NCBI RefSeq assembly: GCF_000711225.1
Contig: NZ_JOMG01000002.1
Coordinates: 1,438,501 to 1,502,500, forward strand
DNA: 64,000 bases
From: Pelobacter seleniigenes DSM 18267
GTDB lineage: Bacteria; Desulfobacterota; Desulfuromonadia; Desulfuromonadales; Geopsychrobacteraceae
Reading direction: 5' to 3'
Made by a program: the position numbers and the translations under genes. Below, in pieces: positions 41,985 to 50,329 of the stretch. The notes below the pieces were generated by a model that was not told the origin of the DNA, ran no database searches, and was given only the letters and a program-made list of their open reading frames with translations. How positions within the stretch are numbered: the stretch's first letter is position 1; each line of letters starts with the position of its first letter.

Positions 41985-41998
41985 ATTGTATATACAAT
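41985..41998. promoter_or_regulatory. 14-bp palindrome upstream of the CHAD operon
   Basis: ATTGTATATACAAT is a perfect palindrome 37 bp upstream of the CHAD start, in AT-rich promoter DNA. Size and symmetry fit an operator for a dimeric repressor such as a GntR- or TetR-type protein. The rest of 41949-42244 shows no gene. Confidence 0.45.
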
Positions 41999-42244
41999 GC
42001 ATAACTAAACAGATTCTATCAAGCAAGTCAATTCATTATAGCGCAGTTATGCCGTTATTTTTCCGCTGCTCATTCAATCCTGACATTGACTTGCTAGTGC
42101 TTTATGCCGTTAGGGACTTTCTTTTGATTTCGCACCTTTTGCCCCCGGCGGCAGCCGGTTTCTTTGGCTTGCGCAAGCAGGCCGGGGCATTGTACTTGCC
42201 CAAACCGGCAAATATGTGGCGGTTTGCGGTTACGGGAGTTGACC

Positions 42245-42952
42245 ATGACAGCGCTTGTCAACAGCTGTATTTTACTGCTCTGCGGCCTGTTTATGCTACC
42301 CGGCCAGGTTGCGGGCAGCACCGCGGAGGAACATCTGTATCTCCGCAAGACCGGGGCCGAGAGCAGCTATTTCAACTGGCGGCTGGAACCGGGGACTCTG
42401 CTGCGGCTGATCACCGACCTGCAGCAGGAACGGGATATCACCCGCATGAATGCAGATCTGGAAACCAGGGAATGGAGCGTCAAAGACCCGGCACAGAAGA
42501 TTGATCTGCAGGTGACGCGTCGGGACAACAGTCTGCTCATGACGGGGTTGTTCAAAGGCAGCACCATTTCCAGGGAGGTCTCTATCGATGACGCCCCCTG
42601 GTATCAGGCGCTGTCCCTTTCGTTGCGTCAGTTCACCAACCCGAACCGGGACCATCTGGAGTTTTGGAGTATTCGGCCGGATACCCTTGATGTCCACAAA
42701 CTGCAAGTAACCCGCAGTGGCGAGGAACTGGTGGACATGAACGGGACCATGACCAAGGCGATTAAACTGAAAATCCAGTTAACGGGCTTGAAGTCGATGT
42801 TCTGGAGCTGCCATTATTGGCTGCGCAAAGAGGACGGGCTGTTCATTCGTTACCAGGGACCGAGCGGGCCGCCCGGCTGGCCGGAAACCATCGTGGAACT
42901 GGTTGCTCCCCCGACCCATGCCATGAGCGACCCGGCAGGAGATGGGCAATAG
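42245..42952 (+). CDS. Secreted protein of unknown function
   Basis: A 235-residue protein starting MTALVNSCILLLCGLFMLPG at 42245, a signal peptide of about 25 residues ending VAGSTAEE. The mature part reads as beta-rich (YFNWRLEPGTLLRLITDL, KIDLQVTRRDNSLLMTGLF, AIKLKIQLTGLKSMFW), somewhat like periplasmic or outer-membrane-associated beta-barrel-lid proteins. I do not recognise the family. The ribosome site is weak (GGGAGTTGACC). It is divergent from the CHAD operon and convergent with sixA. Confidence 0.72.
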   Translation: MTALVNSCILLLCGLFMLPGQVAGSTAEEHLYLRKTGAESSYFNWRLEPGTLLRLITDLQQERDITRMNADLETREWSVKDPAQKIDLQVTRRDNSLLMTGLFKGSTISREVSIDDAPWYQALSLSLRQFTNPNRDHLEFWSIRPDTLDVHKLQVTRSGEELVDMNGTMTKAIKLKIQLTGLKSMFWSCHYWLRKEDGLFIRYQGPSGPPGWPETIVELVAPPTHAMSDPAGDGQ

Positions 42953-43080
42953 CCGCCGGTTGAAAGAAACTGTTCTGTCCCGTTGCCGGGCAAGGTCCGA
43001 AAATGCGCTTCTCCAGACCTCAGCAACGCAGAGATAGCTGCAGCGCCAGCTATGGCCTCAGCAGCCGGCAGCTGGCAGAC

Positions 43081-43572
43081 TCAGTCCGCTTTTTTCGGAT
43101 AATCGTAGTTTTTCACCTGCCCGCAGCCTTTTTTCAGCTCATCCCAGCTGTCGATATTCAGCTCCAGGGTCAGCACCGCACAGGTCGGCAGCCACTCCGG
43201 AGCATCCTTGCACAGCCAGCCGGCCAGCTCGGAAAGGCCCGGATTATGGCCGATCAGGCCAATGTGCTGTTTTTCGGGCAGGCCTTTGATGAACGCTTGC
43301 AGGGTTCTTTCCTTGGCATCAAAGAGCTGCTCTTCGAGCCGGATTTCAGCTTTGGCTATGCCGATTTCCCTGGCGATCAGGCTAGCTGTTTTACGGGCGC
43401 GTTTCGCCGAACTGCTGATCAGCAGTTCGGGAATCGTACCATTTTGGGCCATTCGTTGTCCCATCAGCGGGGCATTTTTCTTGCCCCGCGAATTCAAAGG
43501 ACGATCAAAATCGGAGAGCGCGGCATCGCTCCAGTCCGACTTGGCGTGGCGGATCAAGGTCAATAATCTCAT
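43081..43572 (-). CDS. sixA: Phosphohistidine phosphatase SixA family protein
   Basis: A 163-residue histidine phosphatase: LLTLIRHAKSDWSD (catalytic RHG-type motif as RHAKS, as in SixA), LNSRGKKNAPLMGQ, SSAKRARKTASLIA and the second histidine in GLIGHNPGLSELAG. SixA removes phosphate from phosphohistidine in proteins. The start at 43570-43572 overlaps the ppx stop as ATGA, with GAGGAAT upstream, so sixA is translated with ppx. A role beside ppx suggests clean-up of phosphohistidine, for example on the PPK active site, but that is inference. Confidence 0.92.
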   Translation of the reverse strand: MRLLTLIRHAKSDWSDAALSDFDRPLNSRGKKNAPLMGQRMAQNGTIPELLISSSAKRARKTASLIAREIGIAKAEIRLEEQLFDAKERTLQAFIKGLPEKQHIGLIGHNPGLSELAGWLCKDAPEWLPTCAVLTLELNIDSWDELKKGCGQVKNYDYPKKAD

Positions 43573-45152
43573 CGACATTCCTCGGCTCTCACATCCAGGC
43601 GGCAATCGAATGCCGCCTCAAACAGCGACCCTTTACTTTGGGCCCCATACAATTCAACAGACATATCAGCTGTTCCGAATAATTTAAGGACAAAAATATT
43701 TTTGTCAAGTTGACATGAGATATCGACCACTTGGCGATTCCGCCGCCGGTCGAGACCATCGGCCAGGCGCAGAATTCCTCCCAGCCGGCGCACCAGCTGC
43801 TGGTCCTCAACACTCAGCGGGATCAGGTTTTCATGAGTTTTCTTGGGTTTGGCTTTGCGGTGGTAACGCGCCAGGTTGGCGATCAGTTCCCGCTCGCGCG
43901 GGGTAAAACCGAACAGGTTGGCATGACGAATCAGGTGGTAGGAATGTTTGTGATGCCGGTCATAGCTGATGAAATAACCGATATCGTGGAGCAGGGCGGC
44001 AGCTTCCAACAGCTGTTCGTCGCGCAGAGTCAAAGCGAAGGGGCCAGCAACTGCGGCGAAGATCTTTTTGGCCAGCCGACAGACCTGGGTTGAATGCTGC
44101 TCGTCAAACCGGCAGGAGCGGGCGAAATCAAGGATCGAATCGCGCCAGTCTCGGCCATTGACGGTTTCCGGAATCAGATTCCGTTGCTGCAGGCTGCGCA
44201 GAATCAGCCCCTCGCGAATCCCCTGGGCATTAATCCAGAGTTGATTGGTGCGCATGCGCCGCATCAGCTCATCGGTCAGGATCATCCCGGCCAGGATGAT
44301 ATCGGCCCGTTCGGGATTAAGCCCGGAGATGGCCAGCCTTTCCTTGTGGCTTTTCCGGGTCAGCATCGCCAGCAGATGGATCACCTCGGAATGCAGCACT
44401 TCGTACCGGTGGACCGATTCGTACTGCTCGCCGCGCATGGCCATGACCATGCTGCCGATATTGGTCATGGTCCCGCCCGAACCGATCAGGCAGGTCACCG
44501 GCAGGCCGTCACCGACTCCGTCCCTTTTTAACGCTTTGCGCACATATTTGCGCAGCTTCTTCAGTTCCTCCGGGCTGGGGGGATCGCTGTGCAGGAATTT
44601 TTCGGTCAGGAACACCACGCCCAGTTCCAGGGAGCCGACGCTCTCGGTGTGCCGCCCGGTTGCGGTCACCACCTCGACGCTGCCGCCACCGATATCGGCC
44701 ATGCCGTAGCGTTGATGGTCCATATCGAAATTATGCTGGACGCTGAGAACGGCCAGGTCAGCTTCCTGGTCACCGGAGATGACATCGATGGCCAACCCGG
44801 TGACGTTCGCAACTTCGCGGATAAAGTCATTCCGATTCAAGGCTTTGCGCACTGCGCTGGTGGCAACAACTGCGGCGACCTCGGCCTTCAGGCCGGTACT
44901 GATTTTTTCCATCCGCTGCAGGGCATCCAGGGCACGGGCCTTGGCAGCATCGGAAATAAAGCCGGTTTCTGTCAGACCTTCACCCAGGCGGACCGTTGCT
45001 TTTTCATCATCCAGAACCCTGAAACCACCCTTGGCATCGGCTTCGACCACTATGCAGCGGATGGAATTGGTACCGATATCGATCGCTGCCAGCCGAGTCT
45101 GCTCCGGGGCTTCCCCAGGTACTTCCGCTTCAACGAGAGGGTTATTTTTCAT
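43569..45152 (-). CDS. ppx: Exopolyphosphatase / Ppx-GppA phosphatase with C-terminal HD domain
   Basis: A 527-residue protein. Residues 20-320 are the actin-like Ppx/GppA domain: AAIDIGTNSIRCIVVEAD, YGMADIGGGSVEVVTATG and LIGSGGTMTNIG. Residues 340-500 are the HD-like helical domain (LEAAALLHDIGYFISYDRHH). It splits terminal phosphates from polyphosphate and may also hydrolyse pppGpp to ppGpp. It is followed by sixA with a 4-bp overlap and lies divergent to a small basic gene and ppk, so synthesis and breakdown of polyphosphate are encoded back to back. Confidence 0.95.
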   Translation of the reverse strand: MKNNPLVEAEVPGEAPEQTRLAAIDIGTNSIRCIVVEADAKGGFRVLDDEKATVRLGEGLTETGFISDAAKARALDALQRMEKISTGLKAEVAAVVATSAVRKALNRNDFIREVANVTGLAIDVISGDQEADLAVLSVQHNFDMDHQRYGMADIGGGSVEVVTATGRHTESVGSLELGVVFLTEKFLHSDPPSPEELKKLRKYVRKALKRDGVGDGLPVTCLIGSGGTMTNIGSMVMAMRGEQYESVHRYEVLHSEVIHLLAMLTRKSHKERLAISGLNPERADIILAGMILTDELMRRMRTNQLWINAQGIREGLILRSLQQRNLIPETVNGRDWRDSILDFARSCRFDEQHSTQVCRLAKKIFAAVAGPFALTLRDEQLLEAAALLHDIGYFISYDRHHKHSYHLIRHANLFGFTPRERELIANLARYHRKAKPKKTHENLIPLSVEDQQLVRRLGGILRLADGLDRRRNRQVVDISCQLDKNIFVLKLFGTADMSVELYGAQSKGSLFEAAFDCRLDVRAEECR

Positions 45153-45251
45153 GGTGATAATGTTCCCTTGTGAAATAAGACAAAACGGGTTATCTTTCTC
45201 TTATTCTTCACCCTACCATATTATCGCCGCTGAATTTTTGCGAGGACAAAA

Positions 45252-45407
45252 ATGAGTTGTCTCAAAGGAAAATCATTGGTCAAGGAAAAAGAGGCCAAGG
45301 TCGTTTGTGAAAAATGCGGCTCTTTGGTGAAAAAAAAAGACCAGGTTTGTAAACCGCTCAAACTGAAAGGCAAAAAGCCTAAAAATCACCGGAAAAAGTC
45401 TCATTGA
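45252..45407 (+). CDS. 51-residue lysine-rich zinc-ribbon protein between ppx and ppk
   Basis: A small gene: MSCLKGKSLVKEKEAKVVCE continuing KCGSLVKKKDQVC and ending in a basic tail (KGKKPKNHRKKSH). CEKC and two further cysteines (Cys3 and Cys33) can hold one zinc. About a third of the residues are lysine. GAGGACAAAA precedes the ATG. The high positive charge and the site between ppx and ppk suggest that it might touch polyphosphate or nucleic acid; this is inference. Short basic zinc-knuckle proteins of this type are easily overlooked. Confidence 0.7.
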   Translation: MSCLKGKSLVKEKEAKVVCEKCGSLVKKKDQVCKPLKLKGKKPKNHRKKSH

Positions 45408-45570
45408 ATCCCGTCATCCGCCCGCCTGGGTGAAGGTCGCAAAATCCCTGCCGCCGGCTCGCTTCGCCTGCTCAGTGGGCAGGCAGCAAAAATCTGCTAA
45501 ACTTGTAGCAACATTGAACGGTCGCCAAACTAGGCTTTTCCGCGGCCCAACCGATAATTTTTTGAAGTTC

Positions 45571-45587
45571 CTAACAGAACTCTTACA
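45571..45587 (+). promoter_or_regulatory. Candidate Pho box of ppk
   Basis: CTAACA (45571-45576) and CTTACA (45582-45587) are 11 bp apart in the direction of ppk, 68 bp before its ATG. This is the same hexamer and period as before pstS and phoB. A TAGGCTATTT stretch at the right distance could serve as -10. Confidence 0.6.
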
Positions 45588-45654
45588 TTTCTCATCTAGC
45601 CTAGGCTATTTCAAATAACCAATTTTCCAGTAAAGAGCCGGGAGAAGTTGAGGA

Positions 45655-47877
45655 ATGGAACAACATGCACTGCAGCAGCCGCTGGAAACTGTGCCGAAAC
45701 CAGTCGAAGCCTGTAAGGATACCACCGTGGTCGCAACGCCCAACAAGCAGAACCTGGATGATCCCGGCCTTTATTTCAATCGTGAGTTGAGCTGGTTGAA
45801 ATTCAACGAACGGGTCCTCCAGCAGGCAGCTACGTCCAGAAATCCGCTCCTGGAGAGGGTTAAGTTTCTCGCCATTTACGGTTCCAACATGGACGAATTT
45901 GCCATGAAACGGATCGGCGGCCTCAAGCAGCAGGTTGCGGCCGGCATTCAGGATGCAACCGTTGACGGACGGACGCCGCAACAACAGCTTGATGAGTGCT
46001 TCCAGGTGCTCAATGCTATCCAGCCTCATCGGGAGGAGGTCACCCGGGAGGTTTTTGCCGAGCTGAAGAAGAAGGGGATCGAATTTCTCGATTATTCCCA
46101 GTTAAGTACGGAAGAGCGGGAGCGAATTCGCAACCATTTTTACGACAATATATTCCCCCTGGTGACCCCGCAATCGGTCGACCCCGCCCATCCGTTTCCC
46201 TTTATCTCCAACCTCTCCCTGAACCTGTTTGTAACCCTGCGCTATCCCGGTGAAAAGGAGATTTCCCTGGCTCGGGTCAAGGTTCCGGTCGGTGCCGGAG
46301 TGAACCGGTTTCAACGCATCGACAACAAAAGCTATCGTTTCATTCGCCTGGAAGACATTATGGAGAACAACCTTGATCTGTTGTTCCCGGGGATGGAAAT
46401 TATCGGCTGCGAGCTGTTCCGGGTGACCCGTAACGCCAACACCAGTAAAGACGAAGAACATGCCGATGATCTGCTCGAGCTGATCGAAACCACTCTGCAG
46501 TACCGTCGGGTTGCGCCGATCGTGCGCCTGCAGGTCATGCCCGATATCAAGCCGCTGCTGCGCGGCCGCCTGGCTTCGGAGCTGGGCCTGAATGAAGAAA
46601 CCGATGTCTTTGTCTCAGAGGACCTGCTCGGTCTGCGCGATCTGTGGGAACTGCACCGTCTCGATCTGCCTGAACACAAAGATCCGCCGCACTACCCCAT
46701 CGACCACCCGCTGCTGCCGAAAGAGCGCAGTATTTTTCATACCATCCGCGACCAGAAGGAAATTCTGCTGCAGCACCCCTATGAATCCTTTTCCGGATCC
46801 ATCGAACGCTTCCTCCACGAATCAGCGACCGATCCCAAAGTGCGTGGGATCAAGATGACCCTGTACCGCACCGACCCGGACAGCGAAATCATCAAATACC
46901 TGATTCGGGCGGCCCGCAACGGCAAGCAAGTCGCGGTGGTGGTCGAACTCAAAGCCAGTTTCGACGAGCAGGCCAACATCAAGCTGGCGACGCGGATGGA
47001 AGAAGCGGGGATTCACGTGACCTACGGGGTGGTCGGGCTGAAAACCCATTCGAAAATCATTCTGGTGGTGCGGCAGGATTACAAAGGGTTGCGCCGCTAT
47101 GTCCATATCGGCACCGGCAACTACCACCCGGTGACGGCGCGGCTATACAGTGACCTGGGGTTGTTGATCTATGACAAAGAGGTCGGCCGCGACGCGACCG
47201 AGCTGTTCAACTATCTGACCACGGGCTTTACCCCCAAGCGCCACTACACCAAGCTGCTCCCCGCGCCGAAAATTCTGAAAAAAGCCCTGCTGGACAAGAT
47301 TGAACGGGAAATTTCCGGCCACTCGGCCAAAACTCCGGGGTTGATCCGCTTTAAAATGAATGCCCTGGAAGATGTCGATATCACCAAAGCTCTGTACCGG
47401 GCCTCGCAGGCCGGGGTTAAAGTTGAGCTGCTAGTTCGCGACAGCTGCCGCATCCGCCCGGGCGTGCCCGGACTTTCCGAAAATATCCGCGTGGTCTCCA
47501 TCCTCGGCCGGTTCCTCGAACATGCCCGTATCTACTACTTCCGCAACGGCGGCCAGGAAGAATATCTGATCGGTTCGGCAGATGCCATGAAACGGAACCT
47601 GGAATACCGGGTGGAAGCGCTGATTCCGGTGGAAAGCCCGGCCCTGCGGGAGCAATTGAATGAACTGCTGGACCTGCAGTTGAACGACCGGGTCAATGCC
47701 TGGGAACTGCAGGCGGACGGTAACTATGTCCTGGTCAATCCCAAGGCGCGGCGGGGGACTGAAGACTGCCAGGAAAAACAGATTAAACTCGCCGAAAAGC
47801 GCCTCCACGAAGTCCAGCGTCTGCGTAAACGCAAATCACGGCAGGCCGGGGAGGAGCATCTCAACAGAAACATCTGA
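45655..47877 (+). CDS. ppk: Polyphosphate kinase 1
   Basis: A 740-residue PPK1. The N-terminal domain begins LYFNRELSWLKFNERVLQQA; the two phospholipase-D-like catalytic domains carry the conserved histidines (THSKIILVVRQD with YVHIGTGNYHPVTARLYSD, and EHARIYYFRNGG). The phosphorylated histidine is expected in the KTHSK segment near residue 465. It makes polyphosphate from ATP at the membrane. A GGGAGAAG site precedes the ATG. It converges with the VTT-flavoprotein gene with no spacer. A Pho box upstream predicts induction on phosphate limitation. Confidence 0.97.
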   Translation: MEQHALQQPLETVPKPVEACKDTTVVATPNKQNLDDPGLYFNRELSWLKFNERVLQQAATSRNPLLERVKFLAIYGSNMDEFAMKRIGGLKQQVAAGIQDATVDGRTPQQQLDECFQVLNAIQPHREEVTREVFAELKKKGIEFLDYSQLSTEERERIRNHFYDNIFPLVTPQSVDPAHPFPFISNLSLNLFVTLRYPGEKEISLARVKVPVGAGVNRFQRIDNKSYRFIRLEDIMENNLDLLFPGMEIIGCELFRVTRNANTSKDEEHADDLLELIETTLQYRRVAPIVRLQVMPDIKPLLRGRLASELGLNEETDVFVSEDLLGLRDLWELHRLDLPEHKDPPHYPIDHPLLPKERSIFHTIRDQKEILLQHPYESFSGSIERFLHESATDPKVRGIKMTLYRTDPDSEIIKYLIRAARNGKQVAVVVELKASFDEQANIKLATRMEEAGIHVTYGVVGLKTHSKIILVVRQDYKGLRRYVHIGTGNYHPVTARLYSDLGLLIYDKEVGRDATELFNYLTTGFTPKRHYTKLLPAPKILKKALLDKIEREISGHSAKTPGLIRFKMNALEDVDITKALYRASQAGVKVELLVRDSCRIRPGVPGLSENIRVVSILGRFLEHARIYYFRNGGQEEYLIGSADAMKRNLEYRVEALIPVESPALREQLNELLDLQLNDRVNAWELQADGNYVLVNPKARRGTEDCQEKQIKLAEKRLHEVQRLRKRKSRQAGEEHLNRNI

Positions 47878-47880
47878 GGC

Positions 47881-50025
47881 TTAGACGCCACGGCGCCAGC
47901 GATGGTAGCGTTCAACCCAGCGCAGTAAGCGTTCCGGAGCATGGGCTTTTTTCCATTGCCCGGCGGCCATTTTATTCATTTCTGCCAGCGTTGGATAACT
48001 GTGGATGGTGCCAAGGATCTTGTTCAGGCCGAGACCATGCTTCATGGCCAGCACATACTCGGCCAGCAAATCTCCAGCATGTGCTGCGACGATGGTCACG
48101 CCGAGAATCCGGTCTTTGCCGGGCACCGTGAGGATTTTCACCCAGCCGTGGTCCTCGCCGTCGGCAATCGCCCGGTCAAGATCAGCGACCTCGTAGCGGG
48201 TCACCTCATAGGCGATCCCCTGCTGTTGAGCCTCTTCTTCGCTCAGGCCGACCCGGGCGACTTCGGCATCGGTAAAGGTACACCAGGGAATCACCCGATA
48301 ATCAACCTTAAATTTGCGGAACTGCCCAAACAGCGCGTTGACCGCCGCATACCAGGCCTGATGCGCGGCGCTGTGGGTGAACTGATAGGGTCCGGCCACA
48401 TCGCCGGCGCAAAAGATATTCGGGTACTTGGTGCGCAAAAACGGATCGGTGGCAACGGTCCCGTTGCGGTCGATGTCGATGCCCAAATCCTCCAGACCAA
48501 ACCCGCTCACTTTGGGCTTGCGCCCGACCGCAATCAGCAGGCGATCAAATTCAAGATCGCTCTCCCCACCGGCATGACGACAACTCAGCCAATGTCGCCC
48601 CCCTTCGGTTTTAACTTCGATCGCCTGATAGCCGGTGAGCACCCGGATCCCCTCGGCACTGAACTTCGCCGTAATGAATTCACTGACTTCGGGATCTTCA
48701 CGCCCCATGATCCGCGGCGCCATCTCCACCTGGGTCACCCGGCTGCCCAAACGAGCAAACGCCTGGGCCAACTCACAGCCGATAGGCCCGCCGCCCAGTA
48801 CCAGCAACTGCTCAGGCAGAACGCGGAGCTGCCAAAGATTTTCCGAGGTCAGATAATCAACCTGATCGAGCCCTTTGAGCGGTGGAATAAAGGGCCCGGC
48901 TCCGCTGGCAATAATGATGTTGCGGGCGCTCAGTTCCCGGCCGTTCACCGCAACCGTCCAGGGCGAGGTCAGCCGGGCTTCTCCCTTGATGACCTCGACG
49001 CCAAGTTCCGTGTAGCGTGCCACTGAATCATGGGGGGCGACCCGGGCAATTTTCTCCTGGACCCGTTCCATCACCGCAGCAAAATCGACCTCCACCGTGG
49101 CGGATTTGAGACCGAACTCCTGCGCTCGTCGAATCTGCGCCACCGCCTTGGCGCTACGCAGCAGGGTCTTGCTCGGGACACAGCCGGTATTGAGGCAATC
49201 CCCGCCCATCTGATCGCGTTCCACCAGGGCGACTTTGGCCTTGACCGCGGCGCCGATATAGGCACTGACCAGCCCGGCGCTGCCGGCCCCGATGACCAGC
49301 AGGTTGTAATCGAACCGTTTCGGCCGCACCTGGCCGGCATAAACCTTCCGGGCCTGGAACAATGCCAGAACCCGTTTGGCCAACAACGGAAAAATCCCGA
49401 GCAGAGCAAAGGACAGCAGCAGCCCCGGAGAAAGAATCCCCCCAGCGCTTTCGAGCTGGCCGAGCTGGGTGCCGGCATTGACATAAACGATGGTCCCGGG
49501 CAGCATTCCGATCTGGCTGACCAGGTAATAGGTGCCGACCTTTAACGGTGTCAACCCCATGACCAGGTTGATGACAAAAAACGGGAAGAGCGGAACCAGC
49601 CGCAACGAGAACAGGTAGAAAGCCCCTTCCCGTTCCACCCCCTGGTTAATGGCCTGGAGTTTTGCCCCGAACTTCTGCTGCACCCAATCGCGCAGCAAAA
49701 ACCGCGACACCAGAAACGCCAGGGTGGCGCCGATACTGCTGGCAAAACTGACTACCAGCAGGGCCGCCTTGAACCCGAACAGGGCTCCGCCGGCCAGAGT
49801 CATGACCGTGGCCCCGGGCAGGGAGAGAGCGGTCACCAGAATGTAAATCAGCAGATAGCCGAGCAGGGTCGATAGCTGATGCTGTTGATAATATTCGCTG
49901 AACGCTTGCTGCTGGCTCTTCAAGTAGGTCAGGGTCAGGTACTGACCGAGATCAAAAGCGAAAAAAGCCGCAATCAGCACAACCAGTAGAGCCAGAATCA
50001 CTATCTTCAGAAAGCGACGATTCAT
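47881..50025 (-). CDS. VTT (TVP38/DedA-like) membrane domain fused to an FAD-dependent disulfide oxidoreductase
   Basis: A 714-residue fusion. Residues 1-225 have several membrane helices and the VTT-family pattern (YILVTALSLPGATVMTLAGG, FGFKAALLVVSFASSIGATL, FPFFVINLVMGLTPLK). Residues 235-714 are a MerA/dihydrolipoamide-dehydrogenase-like flavoprotein: VIGAGSAGLVSAYIGA, the redox cysteines GGDCLNTGCVPSKTLLRSAK, second dinucleotide loop LGGGPIGCELAQAF and IFCAGDVAGPYQFTHSA. The C-terminal vicinal cysteines of mercuric reductase are absent. It probably reduces a membrane-linked disulfide or quinone-like substrate. Fused forms are known from other bacteria; the substrate is unknown. Confidence 0.92.
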   Translation of the reverse strand: MNRRFLKIVILALLVVLIAAFFAFDLGQYLTLTYLKSQQQAFSEYYQQHQLSTLLGYLLIYILVTALSLPGATVMTLAGGALFGFKAALLVVSFASSIGATLAFLVSRFLLRDWVQQKFGAKLQAINQGVEREGAFYLFSLRLVPLFPFFVINLVMGLTPLKVGTYYLVSQIGMLPGTIVYVNAGTQLGQLESAGGILSPGLLLSFALLGIFPLLAKRVLALFQARKVYAGQVRPKRFDYNLLVIGAGSAGLVSAYIGAAVKAKVALVERDQMGGDCLNTGCVPSKTLLRSAKAVAQIRRAQEFGLKSATVEVDFAAVMERVQEKIARVAPHDSVARYTELGVEVIKGEARLTSPWTVAVNGRELSARNIIIASGAGPFIPPLKGLDQVDYLTSENLWQLRVLPEQLLVLGGGPIGCELAQAFARLGSRVTQVEMAPRIMGREDPEVSEFITAKFSAEGIRVLTGYQAIEVKTEGGRHWLSCRHAGGESDLEFDRLLIAVGRKPKVSGFGLEDLGIDIDRNGTVATDPFLRTKYPNIFCAGDVAGPYQFTHSAAHQAWYAAVNALFGQFRKFKVDYRVIPWCTFTDAEVARVGLSEEEAQQQGIAYEVTRYEVADLDRAIADGEDHGWVKILTVPGKDRILGVTIVAAHAGDLLAEYVLAMKHGLGLNKILGTIHSYPTLAEMNKMAAGQWKKAHAPERLLRWVERYHRWRRGV

Positions 50026-50329
50026 TGGGGAATTCCTCTTTATACGGTAATTAAACTGTAAATATATACTAAAGATATAGCATATTTTCCTACCAATTCA
50101 CTATTATTTATTTGTCCGGCTTTTCCCTGCTCGCTGGCGACGGGCAGGGGCTGAGATGATGATGCAGGGTGAATTACGGTCAGGCAAAAAAGGAAACAGC
50201 CCATACCGCGCTGGCATGAGCTGTCTGCTGATTTGCTCCGCTAAAGAGAGCTGGCTGGTTTCAGTTGTTCACGGACTGGCAGGCTTCCGCGGTCAAGTTT
50301 TTTTGCAAATTGCCGGTTGTCAGATTCAC
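50026..50329. other. Intergenic region, no gene seen
   Basis: AT-rich at the left, where the promoter of the VTT-flavoprotein gene should lie (around 50045-50100). The remaining 200 bp leading to the 3' end of the acyltransferase gene show no supportable frame or RNA. Confidence 0.45.
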
